Shown: piece after piece, positions 19,571 to 28,745 of the stretch | How positions within the stretch are numbered: position 1 is the stretch's first letter | Layout: every line of letters starts with the position of its first letter | DNA from: Ornithinimicrobium flavum | GTDB lineage: Bacteria > Actinomycetota > Actinomycetes > Actinomycetales > Dermatophilaceae | Reading direction: 5' to 3' | Assembly: GCF_004526345.1 (NCBI RefSeq) | Contig: NZ_CP038213.1 | Coordinates: forward strand, 1,612,001 to 1,676,000 | DNA: 64,000 nt | Made by a program: the position numbers and the translations under genes | Notes under the pieces: model-generated | The model's input: the letters and a program-made list of their open reading frames with translations, nothing else | Database searches by the model: none | What the model was told of the DNA's origin: nothing

Positions 19571-19912
19571 ATGGCAGCGTCCCAGGCGGTGACCCAGCTC
19601 CGCAGAGGAGTGCTGGAGCACTGCGTCCTGGCGCTGCTGCAGGACGAGGAGCGCTACGGCTACGACCTCGTCACCGAGCTCGCGCAGGCCGGCCTGCTCG
19701 CGAGCGAGGGCACCATCTACCCGTTGCTCAGCCGGCTGCGTAAGGAGGAGCTCGTGCGCACCTCCTGGCGGGAGTCACCGAGCGGGCCGCCCCGCCGGTA
19801 CTACTCGCTCACGCCCCAGGGTCGGACGGCGCTCGCCGAGTTCACCCGGTCCTGGACCGACTTCGCGCGTGCCGTCGACCGCATGCTCACCCGGAAGGGG
19901 TCAGGATCATGA
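19571..19912 (+). CDS. PadR-family transcriptional regulator
   Basis: 113-residue winged-helix repressor. The PadR core is clear: [24 protein letters not shown], then [18 protein letters not shown] (recognition helix region) and [17 protein letters not shown] (wing), with a short C-terminal helix for dimer formation. It starts at ATG 19571 directly behind a perfect inverted repeat, so it is probably autoregulated. Its stop overlaps the start of the HAAS-domain membrane protein (ATGA), a pairing seen in many bacteria where the regulator controls the membrane partner. The inducer is unknown. Confidence 0.92.
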   Translation: MAASQAVTQLRRGVLEHCVLALLQDEERYGYDLVTELAQAGLLASEGTIYPLLSRLRKEELVRTSWRESPSGPPRRYYSLTPQGRTALAEFTRSWTDFARAVDRMLTRKGSGS

Positions 19913-20589
19913 GAACAGCCCTGGAGCACCCGTTGGTGCTGGACTACCTGAACCGGCTGCACGCCGAGACCGTGCGGCTGCCCGTCCCCGAGGGGCGGGA
20001 GCTGGAGGCGCAGATCCGCGAGCACCTCGTGGCGGCCCTGCCGCCTGAGCCCGCCGAGAGCGAGGTGCGCGACGTCCTCGACCGGCTCGGCGACCCCGTC
20101 GACCTCGTGGACGCGGCCGGTGGCGCGGGACCAGGTGAGGGGCCGACGTTCCACGCGGAGCGACCCGACGCCTGGCGCGAGGTCGGCGCGCTGGTCGGCC
20201 TGGTCGGCGGGACCCTGCTCTTCTGGCTGCCGCTGGTCAACGTCGTGCTGTGGGTCGGGGGCCTCGTGCTGCTCGTCCTGTCCCGCCGCTGGAGCGTGAC
20301 CGACAAGGTGTGGGGTGCGTTGGTGCTGGGCCTCGCGCCCTGGATCGCGATCGTCGCGGGCGCGTTGGCGTTCGTCACGACCGGTGAGGTGTGCCAGACC
20401 GACGCCGCCGGCAACACCGCGTGCAGCGATGGCGGCGACGGGGGTCTCACGGCCCTGAACGTCGCCGCCATCGCCCTGACCGTGGGCTTCGTCGGGCTCT
20501 ACCTGTGGACCCTCGTCCGGCTCGTGCGCCGGGCGGCGAGGTCAGGGTCTGCGGGCCGTTCCGGGCTCGCGGACCCTGACCTCGCCTGA
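19909..20589 (+). CDS. HAAS-domain membrane protein partnered with PadR
   Basis: 226 residues. The N-terminal 70 residues (LVLDYLNRLHAETVRLP to VRDVLDRLGDPVDLV) match the HAAS domain, a helical module found next to or fused with PadR regulators. Four membrane helices follow (about 85-225), with two Cys in an outer loop (VCQTDAAGNTACSDG) that could form a disulfide. It is translationally coupled to padR. It may sense membrane or envelope stress, but that is an inference from the pairing. Confidence 0.8.
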   Translation: MRTALEHPLVLDYLNRLHAETVRLPVPEGRELEAQIREHLVAALPPEPAESEVRDVLDRLGDPVDLVDAAGGAGPGEGPTFHAERPDAWREVGALVGLVGGTLLFWLPLVNVVLWVGGLVLLVLSRRWSVTDKVWGALVLGLAPWIAIVAGALAFVTTGEVCQTDAAGNTACSDGGDGGLTALNVAAIALTVGFVGLYLWTLVRLVRRAARSGSAGRSGLADPDLA

Positions 20590-20598
20590 GGGCCGCGG

Positions 20599-22338
20599 TC
20601 AGCCGTCACGCAGGTCCGACACCGTCGTCATCGTGTAGCCGTTCGCCCGCAGGATGCTCACGATCTGGGGCAGGGCGTCCGCGGTGCGGAAGCCCCCGAG
20701 GTGGGCCAGCACGATCGTCCCCGAGGGGGGCAGGGGGCTGGTGGTCCGGGCCACGATCTGCGCGGTCGTCGTGTCCGGGTCCCAGTCGATGGTGTCGCGG
20801 CCCCAGTAGACCGTGATGGGGTAGCCGACCGCCGCGGCCTGGTCGCGGACCCAGGCGTTGTGGGAGCCGTACGGCGGCCGCCACAGCGGGCGGATCTCCA
20901 TACCGGCCAGGCGCTGGAGCACGGGCTGCGCGTTCGCGATCTCGCTGCGCACGAAGGCCTGGGTCATCGGCACGGCGCAGGGGGCGGCGCTGGGCGAGCC
21001 TCCACCACCGTTGACCAGGTCGCAGTGGTGGACCGTGTGGTTCCCGACCTCGAAGAGCTCGGGGTGGGCGGCGATCCTGGCCATCACCCGACGTCCCTCG
21101 GTCGTGTCCGCCATGATGCTCGTCGGGAAGAAGGTCGTGCACACCTGGTGCTCGACGAGGAAGTCGACGATGCCCGTCGCCCCCGCCAGGTTGCCGCCCA
21201 TGTCCAGGGTGAAGGCCATCTTCTTGCTGGTCGTGCCGGGCACGGTGCTGAGCACCTGCTGGGACCCGCCGAGGAGGGTCGGGCCGGCCCAGCAGACCCC
21301 GCGCTCGCGCTGGGCCGCCCGGGCCACGTCGATGGACAGCACGCCGGTGCCACCCAGCAGGTAGGCCGTGGTCGGGGTGATCCGGTCCAGCTCGCCGGAG
21401 CCCGGCAGGCTGCTCGTGCGGGCCAGGAGGATCGGGCCGCGGGTGATGCGGGAGGCAGGAACGCCGGCCAGGGCGTCGGGGTAGTCGGTGCCGGTGGCGA
21501 TGGTCACGCCGGGGCGGTCCGGGCCGAAGACCCGCTGCGACACGGCGAGCGCGGTGGCGTAGCGGTCCGCGCCGGAGATCCGTTCGGTCGTGGCGATCGT
21601 TCGCAGCTGGGCTGCGGCGGCATCGGAGACCGCGCTGGTGCCACCGACGAGCATGATCCGCGACGGGTCCAGCCGGTCGATCTCGGCCAGCACGGCGGAG
21701 GGCACGGAGCTGGTGTCGCTGAGCAGCACCGGGGCGTTCTGCACCACGGCCGCGGCGCCGCCGGACAGGGCGTCCGGCCAGTTCCGCCCCGTGGAGACGT
21801 AGACGGTGTCCGCGCCACCGGGGAAGGCGCTCCTGCTCACGGCGACGGAGGTGCCGAAGCGGTCCGTCCCGGAGACCCGGGTGACCGTGCCGGTGGTGTA
21901 GGAGCGCAGGGCGGCCAGCACCGTGTCACCGACGACGGCGGAGCCGCCGACGACGACGATGCGGCCCGGGCGCAGCCGGGTCAGCTCCGTGGCGGTCGCG
22001 GACGGGATGCCGGTCTGGCGCACGAAGAGCACGGGGGCACCACCGCGGGCGGCGGCCGGGCCGGCGCTCAGGGCGTCGGCGAAGGAGCCGCCGGCCGCGA
22101 CGTAGACGACCGGCACACCGGCGGCCGTGAACTCGCGCGAGATCGCGGTCGCGGTCGCGTACCGGTCCGACCCCGCGAGCCGTTCCACGGTGAAGTCGAG
22201 GTCACCGTCCTGGATGGTCGGGGCCTGGGGGACCGGTGCGGCCGCCGTCACCGTGGGGGAGGCGGTCGCCCCGAGGCCGGGCGCCAGGCTCACGCCCAGC
22301 GCACAGACCAGGGCGGTCAGGACGGGTCGGACCTTCAT
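20599..22338 (-). CDS. Secreted cell-wall-binding protein with polysaccharide deacetylase domain
   Basis: 579 residues. There is a signal peptide with likely cleavage near ATASP (residues 25-30). Three cell-wall-binding repeat-2 (CWB2) modules follow at about 45-340, each opening with a R-x-(S/A)-G-(S/T/A)-D-R-(Y/F) pattern (LAGSDRYATA, VSGTDRFGTS, ISGADRYATA). The C-terminal half is a NodB domain with NHTVHH metal site, RPPYGSHN and LAHLGG. Motif 1 reads TLDMGGN in place of TFDDG, so the metal-ligand Asp is not in its usual place. It probably removes acetyl groups from peptidoglycan or a wall glycan while bound to the wall. Divergent from the DUF1697 gene. Confidence 0.88.
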   Translation of the reverse strand: MKVRPVLTALVCALGVSLAPGLGATASPTVTAAAPVPQAPTIQDGDLDFTVERLAGSDRYATATAISREFTAAGVPVVYVAAGGSFADALSAGPAAARGGAPVLFVRQTGIPSATATELTRLRPGRIVVVGGSAVVGDTVLAALRSYTTGTVTRVSGTDRFGTSVAVSRSAFPGGADTVYVSTGRNWPDALSGGAAAVVQNAPVLLSDTSSVPSAVLAEIDRLDPSRIMLVGGTSAVSDAAAAQLRTIATTERISGADRYATALAVSQRVFGPDRPGVTIATGTDYPDALAGVPASRITRGPILLARTSSLPGSGELDRITPTTAYLLGGTGVLSIDVARAAQRERGVCWAGPTLLGGSQQVLSTVPGTTSKKMAFTLDMGGNLAGATGIVDFLVEHQVCTTFFPTSIMADTTEGRRVMARIAAHPELFEVGNHTVHHCDLVNGGGGSPSAAPCAVPMTQAFVRSEIANAQPVLQRLAGMEIRPLWRPPYGSHNAWVRDQAAAVGYPITVYWGRDTIDWDPDTTTAQIVARTTSPLPPSGTIVLAHLGGFRTADALPQIVSILRANGYTMTTVSDLRDG

Positions 22339-22444
22339 GGCACGCTCCTTCGCTCTCGCGGGGCACCCCTGCGGACCCCGCTACCTGGATGTCGTCGCGG
22401 CCGGGCAGAAGGTTCAGATCCCGGTGGCAGAGATCCCGGCTCGC

Positions 22445-22450
22445 TATCGT
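22445..22450 (+). promoter_or_regulatory. -10 box of a probable leaderless promoter (DUF1697 gene)
   Basis: TATCGT ends 7 nt before the GTG at 22458. There is no ribosome-binding site between, which fits a leaderless transcript and supports that start. Confidence 0.45.
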
Positions 22451-22457
22451 CGGTCCC

Positions 22458-23006
22458 GTGACGAGGTACGCGGCCCTGCTGCGGGGAATCATGCCGAGCA
22501 ACCCGGCGATGGCCAACGATCGGCTGCGCGGGGTCCTGCACGACCTCGGTATGGAGCAGGTCGCCTCCGTCCTGGCCAGCGGCAACCTCGTCTTCACCGC
22601 GCCGGAGCAGGACGTGCCGACCTTGGAGGCCACGGTGCAGCAGGCGCTGCACGAGACGCTGGGCATCCCCGGCGGGACGATCATCCGGTCCCTGGAGGAG
22701 CTGCGGGCCCTGCTGGACAGCGACCCCTTCCCGGGCCTCACCCACGGGCGGGGGACCTACCTCACCGCCACCTTCGTCAAGGACGGCGCCGCACCACCGA
22801 CCGATCTGTCGGAGTGGGCCGACCCCGCCTCCGGCGTGGTGGGCTTCGACGCCGAGGCCCGCGCCTTCCTCGCGGTCACCGACAACTCCGTCGAGGGACG
22901 GACCACGGAGTTCATGGCCTGGCTGGACCGGACCTACGGGCGGGACATCACGACCCGGACCTGGCTCACCGTGCAGCGGATCGTCCGCCGCCTCGAGAAC
23001 CCCTGA
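22458..23006 (+). CDS. DUF1697 family protein
   Basis: 182 residues, the normal length for DUF1697. It opens with the family pattern TRYAALLRGI and continues with a SVLASGNLVFTA strand-turn and a C-terminal helix (NPxx-type end, RIVRRLENP). The fold is a ferredoxin-like alpha/beta protein of unknown function, widespread in bacteria. The GTG start at 22458 is supported by a TATCGT -10 box 7 nt upstream. Nothing in the neighbourhood suggests a role. Confidence 0.85.
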   Translation: MTRYAALLRGIMPSNPAMANDRLRGVLHDLGMEQVASVLASGNLVFTAPEQDVPTLEATVQQALHETLGIPGGTIIRSLEELRALLDSDPFPGLTHGRGTYLTATFVKDGAAPPTDLSEWADPASGVVGFDAEARAFLAVTDNSVEGRTTEFMAWLDRTYGRDITTRTWLTVQRIVRRLENP

Positions 23007-23048
23007 CCCGCAGGAGCGCGCTGCGGCCGGTGTGGTTGGGTGAGCGGC

Positions 23049-24032
23049 ATGAGCAGCGGTGACGTGCGCCTCCTCGACGCTGGCCAGGTGCGGGACCACC
23101 TCGACCCGACCGAGCTGGTCGCCGCCCTGCGGACGGCCTTCTCCGACCCCGGCACCACGGTGGTGCCGGACCGGGTCACGATGCCGCTGGACGAGAGCGT
23201 CGGCACCTCGCTCCTGCTCAAGCCGGCGTGGCGCCGCGACGGGCTGCTCGGGGTCAAAGTCACGACCCACCACCCGGACAACGGACGTCGCGGCCTCCCG
23301 GCCATCCACGCGCTCTACGCCGTCCACGACGCCGCCACGGGTGCCCCGCTGGCGGTCCTGGACGGCACGGAGCTCACCCGGTGGCGCACCGCCGCCGCCA
23401 GCGCGCTGGCCGCCGACCTGCTGGCGCCCCGGCGCGTCCGCGAGCACCTGCTCGTCGGGAGCGGCAACGTCAGCGCGGCCCTGCCGGCCTGCTACGCCAC
23501 GGTCCGGGACGTGGCACTGACCCGCGTCTGGGCCCGGCGGCACGAGCAGGCGGAGTCGCTCGCGCGTCAGCTGCGCGAGGAGGGCGTGGCCGCCGAGGCC
23601 GTCGCCCCCGGGGTCGAGGCCCTCCGGGAGGCGGTCCGCCGGGCCGACGTCGTCTCGTGCGCGACCTCCGCCACCAGCCCGCTCGTCCTGGGCGAGGACG
23701 TCGGTCCCGGCACGCACGTGGACCTCATCGGCTCCTTCACGCCCGGCATGGTGGAGGCGGACGAGGCGCTCGTCACCCGGGCGCGGGTCTTCGTCGACAT
23801 CGAGGCGGCGGTGCACGAGTCCGGTGACCTGGCCGGACCCGTCGCCCGCGGGGCGCTGCGCGCGTCCGACATCCTGGGGACCCTGGCCGACCTGGCCTCG
23901 GGCCGCCGCCCGGGCAGGGAGCACGACGACGAGGTCACGGTCTTCAAGTCCGTGGGCACCTCCCTGGAGGACCTCGTCGCCGCCGAGGTGGTCCTGCGTC
24001 GCGCCGGCGGAGGGGACGATGAGCCTGCCTGA
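23049..24032 (+). CDS. Ornithine cyclodeaminase/mu-crystallin family protein
   Basis: About 327 residues. The family's NAD-binding Rossmann region is seen at LLVGSGNVSAALPACYATV, and RTAAASALAADLLAP and VTTHHPDNGRRGLP are also typical. Members include ornithine cyclodeaminase, alanine dehydrogenase and ketimine reductases; the reaction here is not known. The Rossmann loop is GSGNVS rather than the common GAGxQA. ATG 23049 is preferred over the in-frame GTG at 23040, without strong proof. It overlaps the next gene, a GAF-PucR regulator, by 14 bp, so the two form an operon. Confidence 0.85.
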   Translation: MSSGDVRLLDAGQVRDHLDPTELVAALRTAFSDPGTTVVPDRVTMPLDESVGTSLLLKPAWRRDGLLGVKVTTHHPDNGRRGLPAIHALYAVHDAATGAPLAVLDGTELTRWRTAAASALAADLLAPRRVREHLLVGSGNVSAALPACYATVRDVALTRVWARRHEQAESLARQLREEGVAAEAVAPGVEALREAVRRADVVSCATSATSPLVLGEDVGPGTHVDLIGSFTPGMVEADEALVTRARVFVDIEAAVHESGDLAGPVARGALRASDILGTLADLASGRRPGREHDDEVTVFKSVGTSLEDLVAAEVVLRRAGGGDDEPA

Positions 24033-25913
24033 CGTGGCCGAGCGCTACCTGGAGCTGCTCGCCGAGGACCGGCCCGTCGAGGACCTCGAGGGTCTGCTGC
24101 GCCGCGAGCTCGACGCGGGGGCCGACGAGGGTGCGCTCGTGCGCGTCCACGACCTGGCGCTGCGGGTCCACTCCCTGCGGCAGACCGGGCGCCGTCGGGA
24201 GTCCGAGCTGGTGGCCCTCCACGAGACCGTCTCCGACCTGGCGGCGCTCAAGGACCTCGACGACGTCCTGGAGGCCATCGTGCGCCGGGCCCGCACCCTG
24301 CTCGGGGCCGACGTGTCCTACCTCTCGCTCAACGACGACGACGCCGGGCACACCTACATGCGGGTCACGCAGGGCATCCACTCCGAGCAGTTCCGCCACG
24401 TCCGGCTCGACTTCGGGGAGGGCCTGGGCGGCCTGGTCGCCCAGACCGCCCGGCCCTACGCCACGGCCGACTACTTCAACGACGCCCGGTTCTTCCACAC
24501 CCGCAAGGTCGACACCGCAGTGCGGGGCGAGGAGCTCAACGCCATCGTGGCCGTGCCCCTCCTGCTCGGCCGGACCGTCATCGGGGTGCTCTACGCCGCC
24601 AACCACGACCACCGGGGCTTCGGGCGCGAGGACATCAACCTGCTAAGCAGCTTCGCCGGTCACGCGGCCCTGGCGATCGACAACGCGCGCCGTACGCAGG
24701 AGAGCGCCGCCGCCGTGGCGGACCTGCAGGAAGCGGGGGAGCTGCTGCGCCGCTCCGCCGAGCAGTCGCAGCGGGCCGCCGACGCGCACGACCGGCTCGC
24801 CCACGTGGTGCTGCAGGGCGGGGACCTCAGCGACGTGGCGAAGGAGCTGGGGGAGGTGCTGGGGGAGCCGGTCCTCGTCCTGGACGCCCAGGGCGCGACC
24901 CTGGCCACCAGCGACCCCGCGTGGGAGCCCGGCCCGGCCGGCGCCGATCTCGTCGCCCAGGCGCTGCGGGACAACCGCACCCACGTCGGCGACGGGCTCA
25001 GCGTGTCACCGGTGTGGGCCGGAGGGGCGCCGATGGCGGCGGTCCTCATGGACTCCGAGGTGGACAACCTGAACCGGCGCATCCTGGAGCGCGCGGCCGG
25101 CACCGCCGCGCTCATCATGGCCGTCCAGCGCAACGTGGCCGAGACCGAGTCCCGGATGCGCGGCGACCTTCTCGTGGACCTGCTCCTGGGGCGCGCCGGA
25201 CGGGGTCGTTGGCGGCGCGCGCCAGCGTGCTCGGCGTCGACCTCGCCCGGCCGCACGCGGTGGTCGTGGCCGCCGGGGCGGACCCGGTGGCGGTCCAGTG
25301 GGCCAAGGACCACGCCGCCGCAGGTGGGGGCCTGTGCGCCGAGGTCGGGGACCGCGTGGTCCTGGTGCTGCCCGGGCAGGACGCCGTCGGGGCCGGCCGG
25401 TATGTCGTCGACCGCGCGGGCGGTGCCCCCCCGAACTCCGGGGCGAGCCAGGGACGCACCCGCCGGACCGTCGGACGGGCGCCCCTCACCGCCGGTGTCG
25501 CCGGCCCCGTCACCGGAGTGGAGGGGGTCCGGTCCGCGTACGACGAGGCGACCAGCTGCCTGGAGGCGCTGCTGTCGCTCGGCCGCAGGGGCGAGGTGGC
25601 CGACGCCCCCTCGCTCGGGTTCGTCGGCCTGCTCCTCGGTGGCGGTGCCCCCTCGGACTACGTGACCAGGCACCTCGGCCCCGTCCTGGACTACGACCGC
25701 GAGCGTCGCACGGCGCTGCTGGAGACGCTGGCCGCCTGGCTGGCCGAGGACCGCCACCTGGGTCGGACGGGCGAGCGCCTGCACGTGCATCCCAACACCG
25801 TCACCCAGCGGCTGGACCGGATCGGGCAACTCCTGGGGAACGGCTGGCAAGGTCCTGACCGCCTGCTCGAGCTGGCCCTGGCGGTCCGGCTGCGCCAGGT
25901 GCTGCGGGACTGA
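24019..25913 (+). CDS. GAF-PucR/CdaR-type transcriptional regulator, one frame break
   Basis: About 630 residues after correction. Order: an N-terminal helical segment, a GAF domain (about 75-225, LKDLDDVLEAIVRRARTLLGAD to INLLSSFAGHAALAIDNA), a short coiled coil, a second sensor region, and a C-terminal PucR-type HTH (LHVHPNTVTQRLDRIGQLLG). The frame breaks at about 25190-25206 between DLLLGRAG and SLAARASVLGVDLARP; one base seems missing. It overlaps the ornithine-cyclodeaminase-like gene and lies 19 bp before acetoacetate-CoA ligase, so it is a good candidate controller of the catabolic genes on both sides. The ligand is unknown. Confidence 0.82.
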
Positions 25914-25920
25914 CCCGACC

Positions 25921-25926
25921 TAGGCT
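25921..25926 (+). promoter_or_regulatory. -10 box of a probable leaderless promoter (acetoacetate-CoA ligase)
   Basis: TAGGCT ends 6 nt before the ATG at 25933, with no ribosome-binding site. This suggests the ligase gene has its own promoter in the 19-bp gap after the regulator. Confidence 0.45.
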
Positions 25927-25932
25927 TCGAGC

Positions 25933-27939
25933 ATGCCCGATATCACCTGGTCCCCGACGCCGGAGAGCCTCGAGGCCGCCCGCCTCACCGGCTTCCTGCG
26001 CCGGATGGAGCAGCAGCACGGCCTGGAGCTGCCCGACTACCCCACCGCGCACGCCTGGTCGGTCCGGGAGCTGCCGGCGTTCTGGGACGGGGTGCGGGAG
26101 TTCTTCGACGTCGTCGGAGACGGCCTCCAGGACGCGCGGGCCGACGGGAGGGTGCTCGTCGAGGACCGGATGCCGGGTGCGGTGTGGTATCCCGACGCGC
26201 GGCTGAACCTCGCCGAGAACGCCCTGCGTCACGCCGCCGACCCCGCCCTGGCCGACGAGCCGGCCGTCGTGCACGTGGGCGAGGACGACACCCTCACGAC
26301 CACCACCTGGGCGCAGCTGGAGCGCCAGGTCGCCTCCCTGGCCTCCCACCTGCGCCGCCTCGGCGTCGGTCCTGGCGACCGGGTGGTCGCCAGCCTGCCG
26401 AACGTGCCGGTCACCATCGTCGCCATGCTCGCGACGGCGAGCGTCGGGGCCGTCTGGGCGGTGGCCAGCCCCGACCTGTCTCCGGCGGCCACCGTCGACC
26501 GGCTCGCCCAGCTGGAGCCGGTCGTGCTCATCGGGTGCGACGGCTACGTCTTCAACGGGCGCCGGGTGGAGCTCGGCGAGCACCTGGCGGCCGTCGAGGC
26601 CGGCCTGCCCTCGGTGCGGCATACCCTGCTGGCCCGTCTCCTGGACCCCGAGGCCGACCCTGGGGACCGCACGGCCCTGGGAGCCGGGCTCAGCCGGCTC
26701 ACGGCCGAGGTGGAGGCCGACCATGCCCGTGTCCCCTTCGACCACCCCCTGTGGGTCCTGTTCTCCTCCGGCACCACCGGGCGGCCCAAGGGCCTGGTCC
26801 ACGGCCACGGCGGCATCACGCTGGAGGCGCTGAAGATGGTCGGGCTGCAGCAGGACGTCGGCCCGGGGGACCGCTACTTCGTCGCCGCCAACACCTCCTG
26901 GGTGGTGTGGAACCTGCTGGTCAACACCCTGGTGGCGGGTGCCTCGGTGGTGACCTACGCCGGGTCGCCCGTCCTGCGGGGACCCGGCCGCCTGTTCGAG
27001 ATCCTGGAGCTGACGGGGGCGACCGCGTTCGGCACCGGCGCCGCGTACCTGCAGATGGTGCAGGGCGCCGGCCTGCGACCGGGGGAGGACCGGGATCTCC
27101 ACCGCCTGCGCTCGGTGCTGTCCACCGGGTCGCCGCTCCCGGCCTCGACGTGGCGCTGGTTCCACGAGGCGGCCGCACCTGCCGCCCACCTGGGCAGCGA
27201 CTCCGGCGGGACGGACATCTGCTCGATCTTCCTCGGCTCCAACCCGCTGCAGCCCGTCCACCTCGGCGAGCTGCAGGGGCCCGCCCTGGGCGTGGACGTG
27301 CAGGCCTGGGACGAGCAGGGCCGGCGCGTCGTCGGGGAGGTGGGCGAGATGGTCATCACCCGTCCGATGCCGTCGATGCCCGTCCGTCTGTGGGAGGACC
27401 CGGACGGCTCGCGCTACCGGGACGCCTACTTCGACACCTGGCCCGGCGTGTGGCGCCACGGGGACTGGGTCACCGAGACCACGCGTGGCGGCTTCGTCGT
27501 CCACGGACGCTCGGACGCCACCCTCAACCGGCAGGGGGTGCGCCTCGGGACCGCCGACATCTACGCGGCGCTGGAGGAGGTCCCGGAGGTGCGGGACTCG
27601 CTGTGCATCGGTGCCGAGCAGCCCGACGGCGACTACTGGATGCCCCTCTTCGTCGTCCTGACCGACGGGGAGACGCTGGACGACGGTCTCGAGCGCCGGA
27701 TCCGGGAGGCTATCCGTCGGCGCTGCTCCGCCCGGCACCTGCCGGACGAGATCGTCCAGGCACCCCAGATCCCCGTCACCCACTCCGGCAAACGGGTCGA
27801 GGTGCCCGTCAAGCGACTGTTCAGCGGCGTGGCCCCGAGCAGCGCCGTGAACGTGCAGTCGGTGGCCAACCCGGAGGCGATGGAGTGGTTCGTCGACCAC
27901 GCCCGACGCCGCCGGGAGGCTCAGGCCTCCGGGGGGTAG
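25933..27939 (+). CDS. Acetoacetate-CoA ligase (acetoacetyl-CoA synthetase)
   Basis: 668 residues, the normal length. Activates acetoacetate to acetoacetyl-CoA with ATP, the entry step for ketone bodies or polyhydroxybutyrate breakdown products. ANL-superfamily motifs: VLFSSGTTGRPKGLVHGHGG (P-loop), SDSGGTDICS, RHGDWVTETTRGGFVVHGRSD, and the C-terminal THSGKRVEVPVKRL with the catalytic Lys. The N-terminal extension with PGAVWYPDARLNLAENAL is typical of this subfamily. It lies 19 bp behind the PucR regulator with its own likely -10 box. It overlaps the convergent 3-hydroxyacyl-CoA dehydrogenase gene by 19 bp. Confidence 0.93.
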   Translation: MPDITWSPTPESLEAARLTGFLRRMEQQHGLELPDYPTAHAWSVRELPAFWDGVREFFDVVGDGLQDARADGRVLVEDRMPGAVWYPDARLNLAENALRHAADPALADEPAVVHVGEDDTLTTTTWAQLERQVASLASHLRRLGVGPGDRVVASLPNVPVTIVAMLATASVGAVWAVASPDLSPAATVDRLAQLEPVVLIGCDGYVFNGRRVELGEHLAAVEAGLPSVRHTLLARLLDPEADPGDRTALGAGLSRLTAEVEADHARVPFDHPLWVLFSSGTTGRPKGLVHGHGGITLEALKMVGLQQDVGPGDRYFVAANTSWVVWNLLVNTLVAGASVVTYAGSPVLRGPGRLFEILELTGATAFGTGAAYLQMVQGAGLRPGEDRDLHRLRSVLSTGSPLPASTWRWFHEAAAPAAHLGSDSGGTDICSIFLGSNPLQPVHLGELQGPALGVDVQAWDEQGRRVVGEVGEMVITRPMPSMPVRLWEDPDGSRYRDAYFDTWPGVWRHGDWVTETTRGGFVVHGRSDATLNRQGVRLGTADIYAALEEVPEVRDSLCIGAEQPDGDYWMPLFVVLTDGETLDDGLERRIREAIRRRCSARHLPDEIVQAPQIPVTHSGKRVEVPVKRLFSGVAPSSAVNVQSVANPEAMEWFVDHARRRREAQASGG

Positions 27940-28745
27940 TCGAAGAAGCCGCGGCCGGTCTTGACCCCGAGGTCGCCGCGCGCGATGTACTCCTCCAGCA
28001 CCCGCAGCTGCCGGTCGTCCAGGGTGGGGTCCTCGGCCAGGTAGTGCCGCTCGATGTCGCGCACCACGTCGAGGCCCACGCGGTCCATCAGGCCGAAGGG
28101 ACCGAAGCCGGTGCCGAAGGTGAGCTGCCAGATGGCGTCGATGTCACCCGGGGTCGACACCCCGTCCGCGACGACCCGCAGGGACTCGCGCTTGATGGCC
28201 GCCCAGATCCGGTTGAAGATGAACCCGGTCGACCTGGCGTGCGCGACGAAGGTGGGGAGCCCGTGCCGGGGGAGGCGCTCCACGAGCAGGTCGATGATCG
28301 CCGGGTCGGTCGACCCGGAGCTCATGAGCTCGACCGCGTTGAGCTCGGGGGGTTGGTAGAAGTGGGTGTTGAGCAGACGCTCGGGGCAGGACACCGCGTC
28401 GGCGAAGTCGGCCGTGGCGTAGGAGCTGGAGTTGGAGGCGAGGATGGCGTCCGGCTCGGCCGCCGCGTCCAGCTGGGCGAAGACCTCCCGCTTGAGCTCC
28501 AGCCGCTCCGGCACCGCCTCGACGACCAACCAGGCGCTCCGGAGGGCACCGGCGAGGTCGTCCAGGAGGTGGACCGTACCGACGGCACCGCCCTCGATGC
28601 CGGCGGCCACCTCGGGCAGCGTCGCGTCCAGGTAGCGACGCGCGGACTCGCGCACCGACGCGTCCGGCTCGTGGACCTGGACCGTGCCGCCGCGGTCGGC
28701 CATCATCAGGGCGATCCGGCGGCCGAGCGTGCCCGCCCCGATCAC
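27921..28745 (-). CDS. 3-hydroxyacyl-CoA dehydrogenase, start uncertain
   Basis: NAD-dependent oxidation of a 3-hydroxyacyl-CoA. 274 residues from GTG 28745. The Rossmann motif GAGTLG is at residues 3-8, followed by ASNSSS, LNTHFYQPP (catalytic His region), FIFNRIW and a C-terminal domain ending VKTGRGFFDYP. Starting at 28745 removes the first strand; the open frame upstream encodes RPVAV before IGAG, but no start codon lies there. A GTG at 28789 with GGAGGAG 8 nt upstream would serve if one base were missing in between. It directly follows livM, so it probably belongs to that operon. Confidence 0.85.
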   Translation of the reverse strand: MIGAGTLGRRIALMMADRGGTVQVHEPDASVRESARRYLDATLPEVAAGIEGGAVGTVHLLDDLAGALRSAWLVVEAVPERLELKREVFAQLDAAAEPDAILASNSSSYATADFADAVSCPERLLNTHFYQPPELNAVELMSSGSTDPAIIDLLVERLPRHGLPTFVAHARSTGFIFNRIWAAIKRESLRVVADGVSTPGDIDAIWQLTFGTGFGPFGLMDRVGLDVVRDIERHYLAEDPTLDDRQLRVLEEYIARGDLGVKTGRGFFDYPPEA

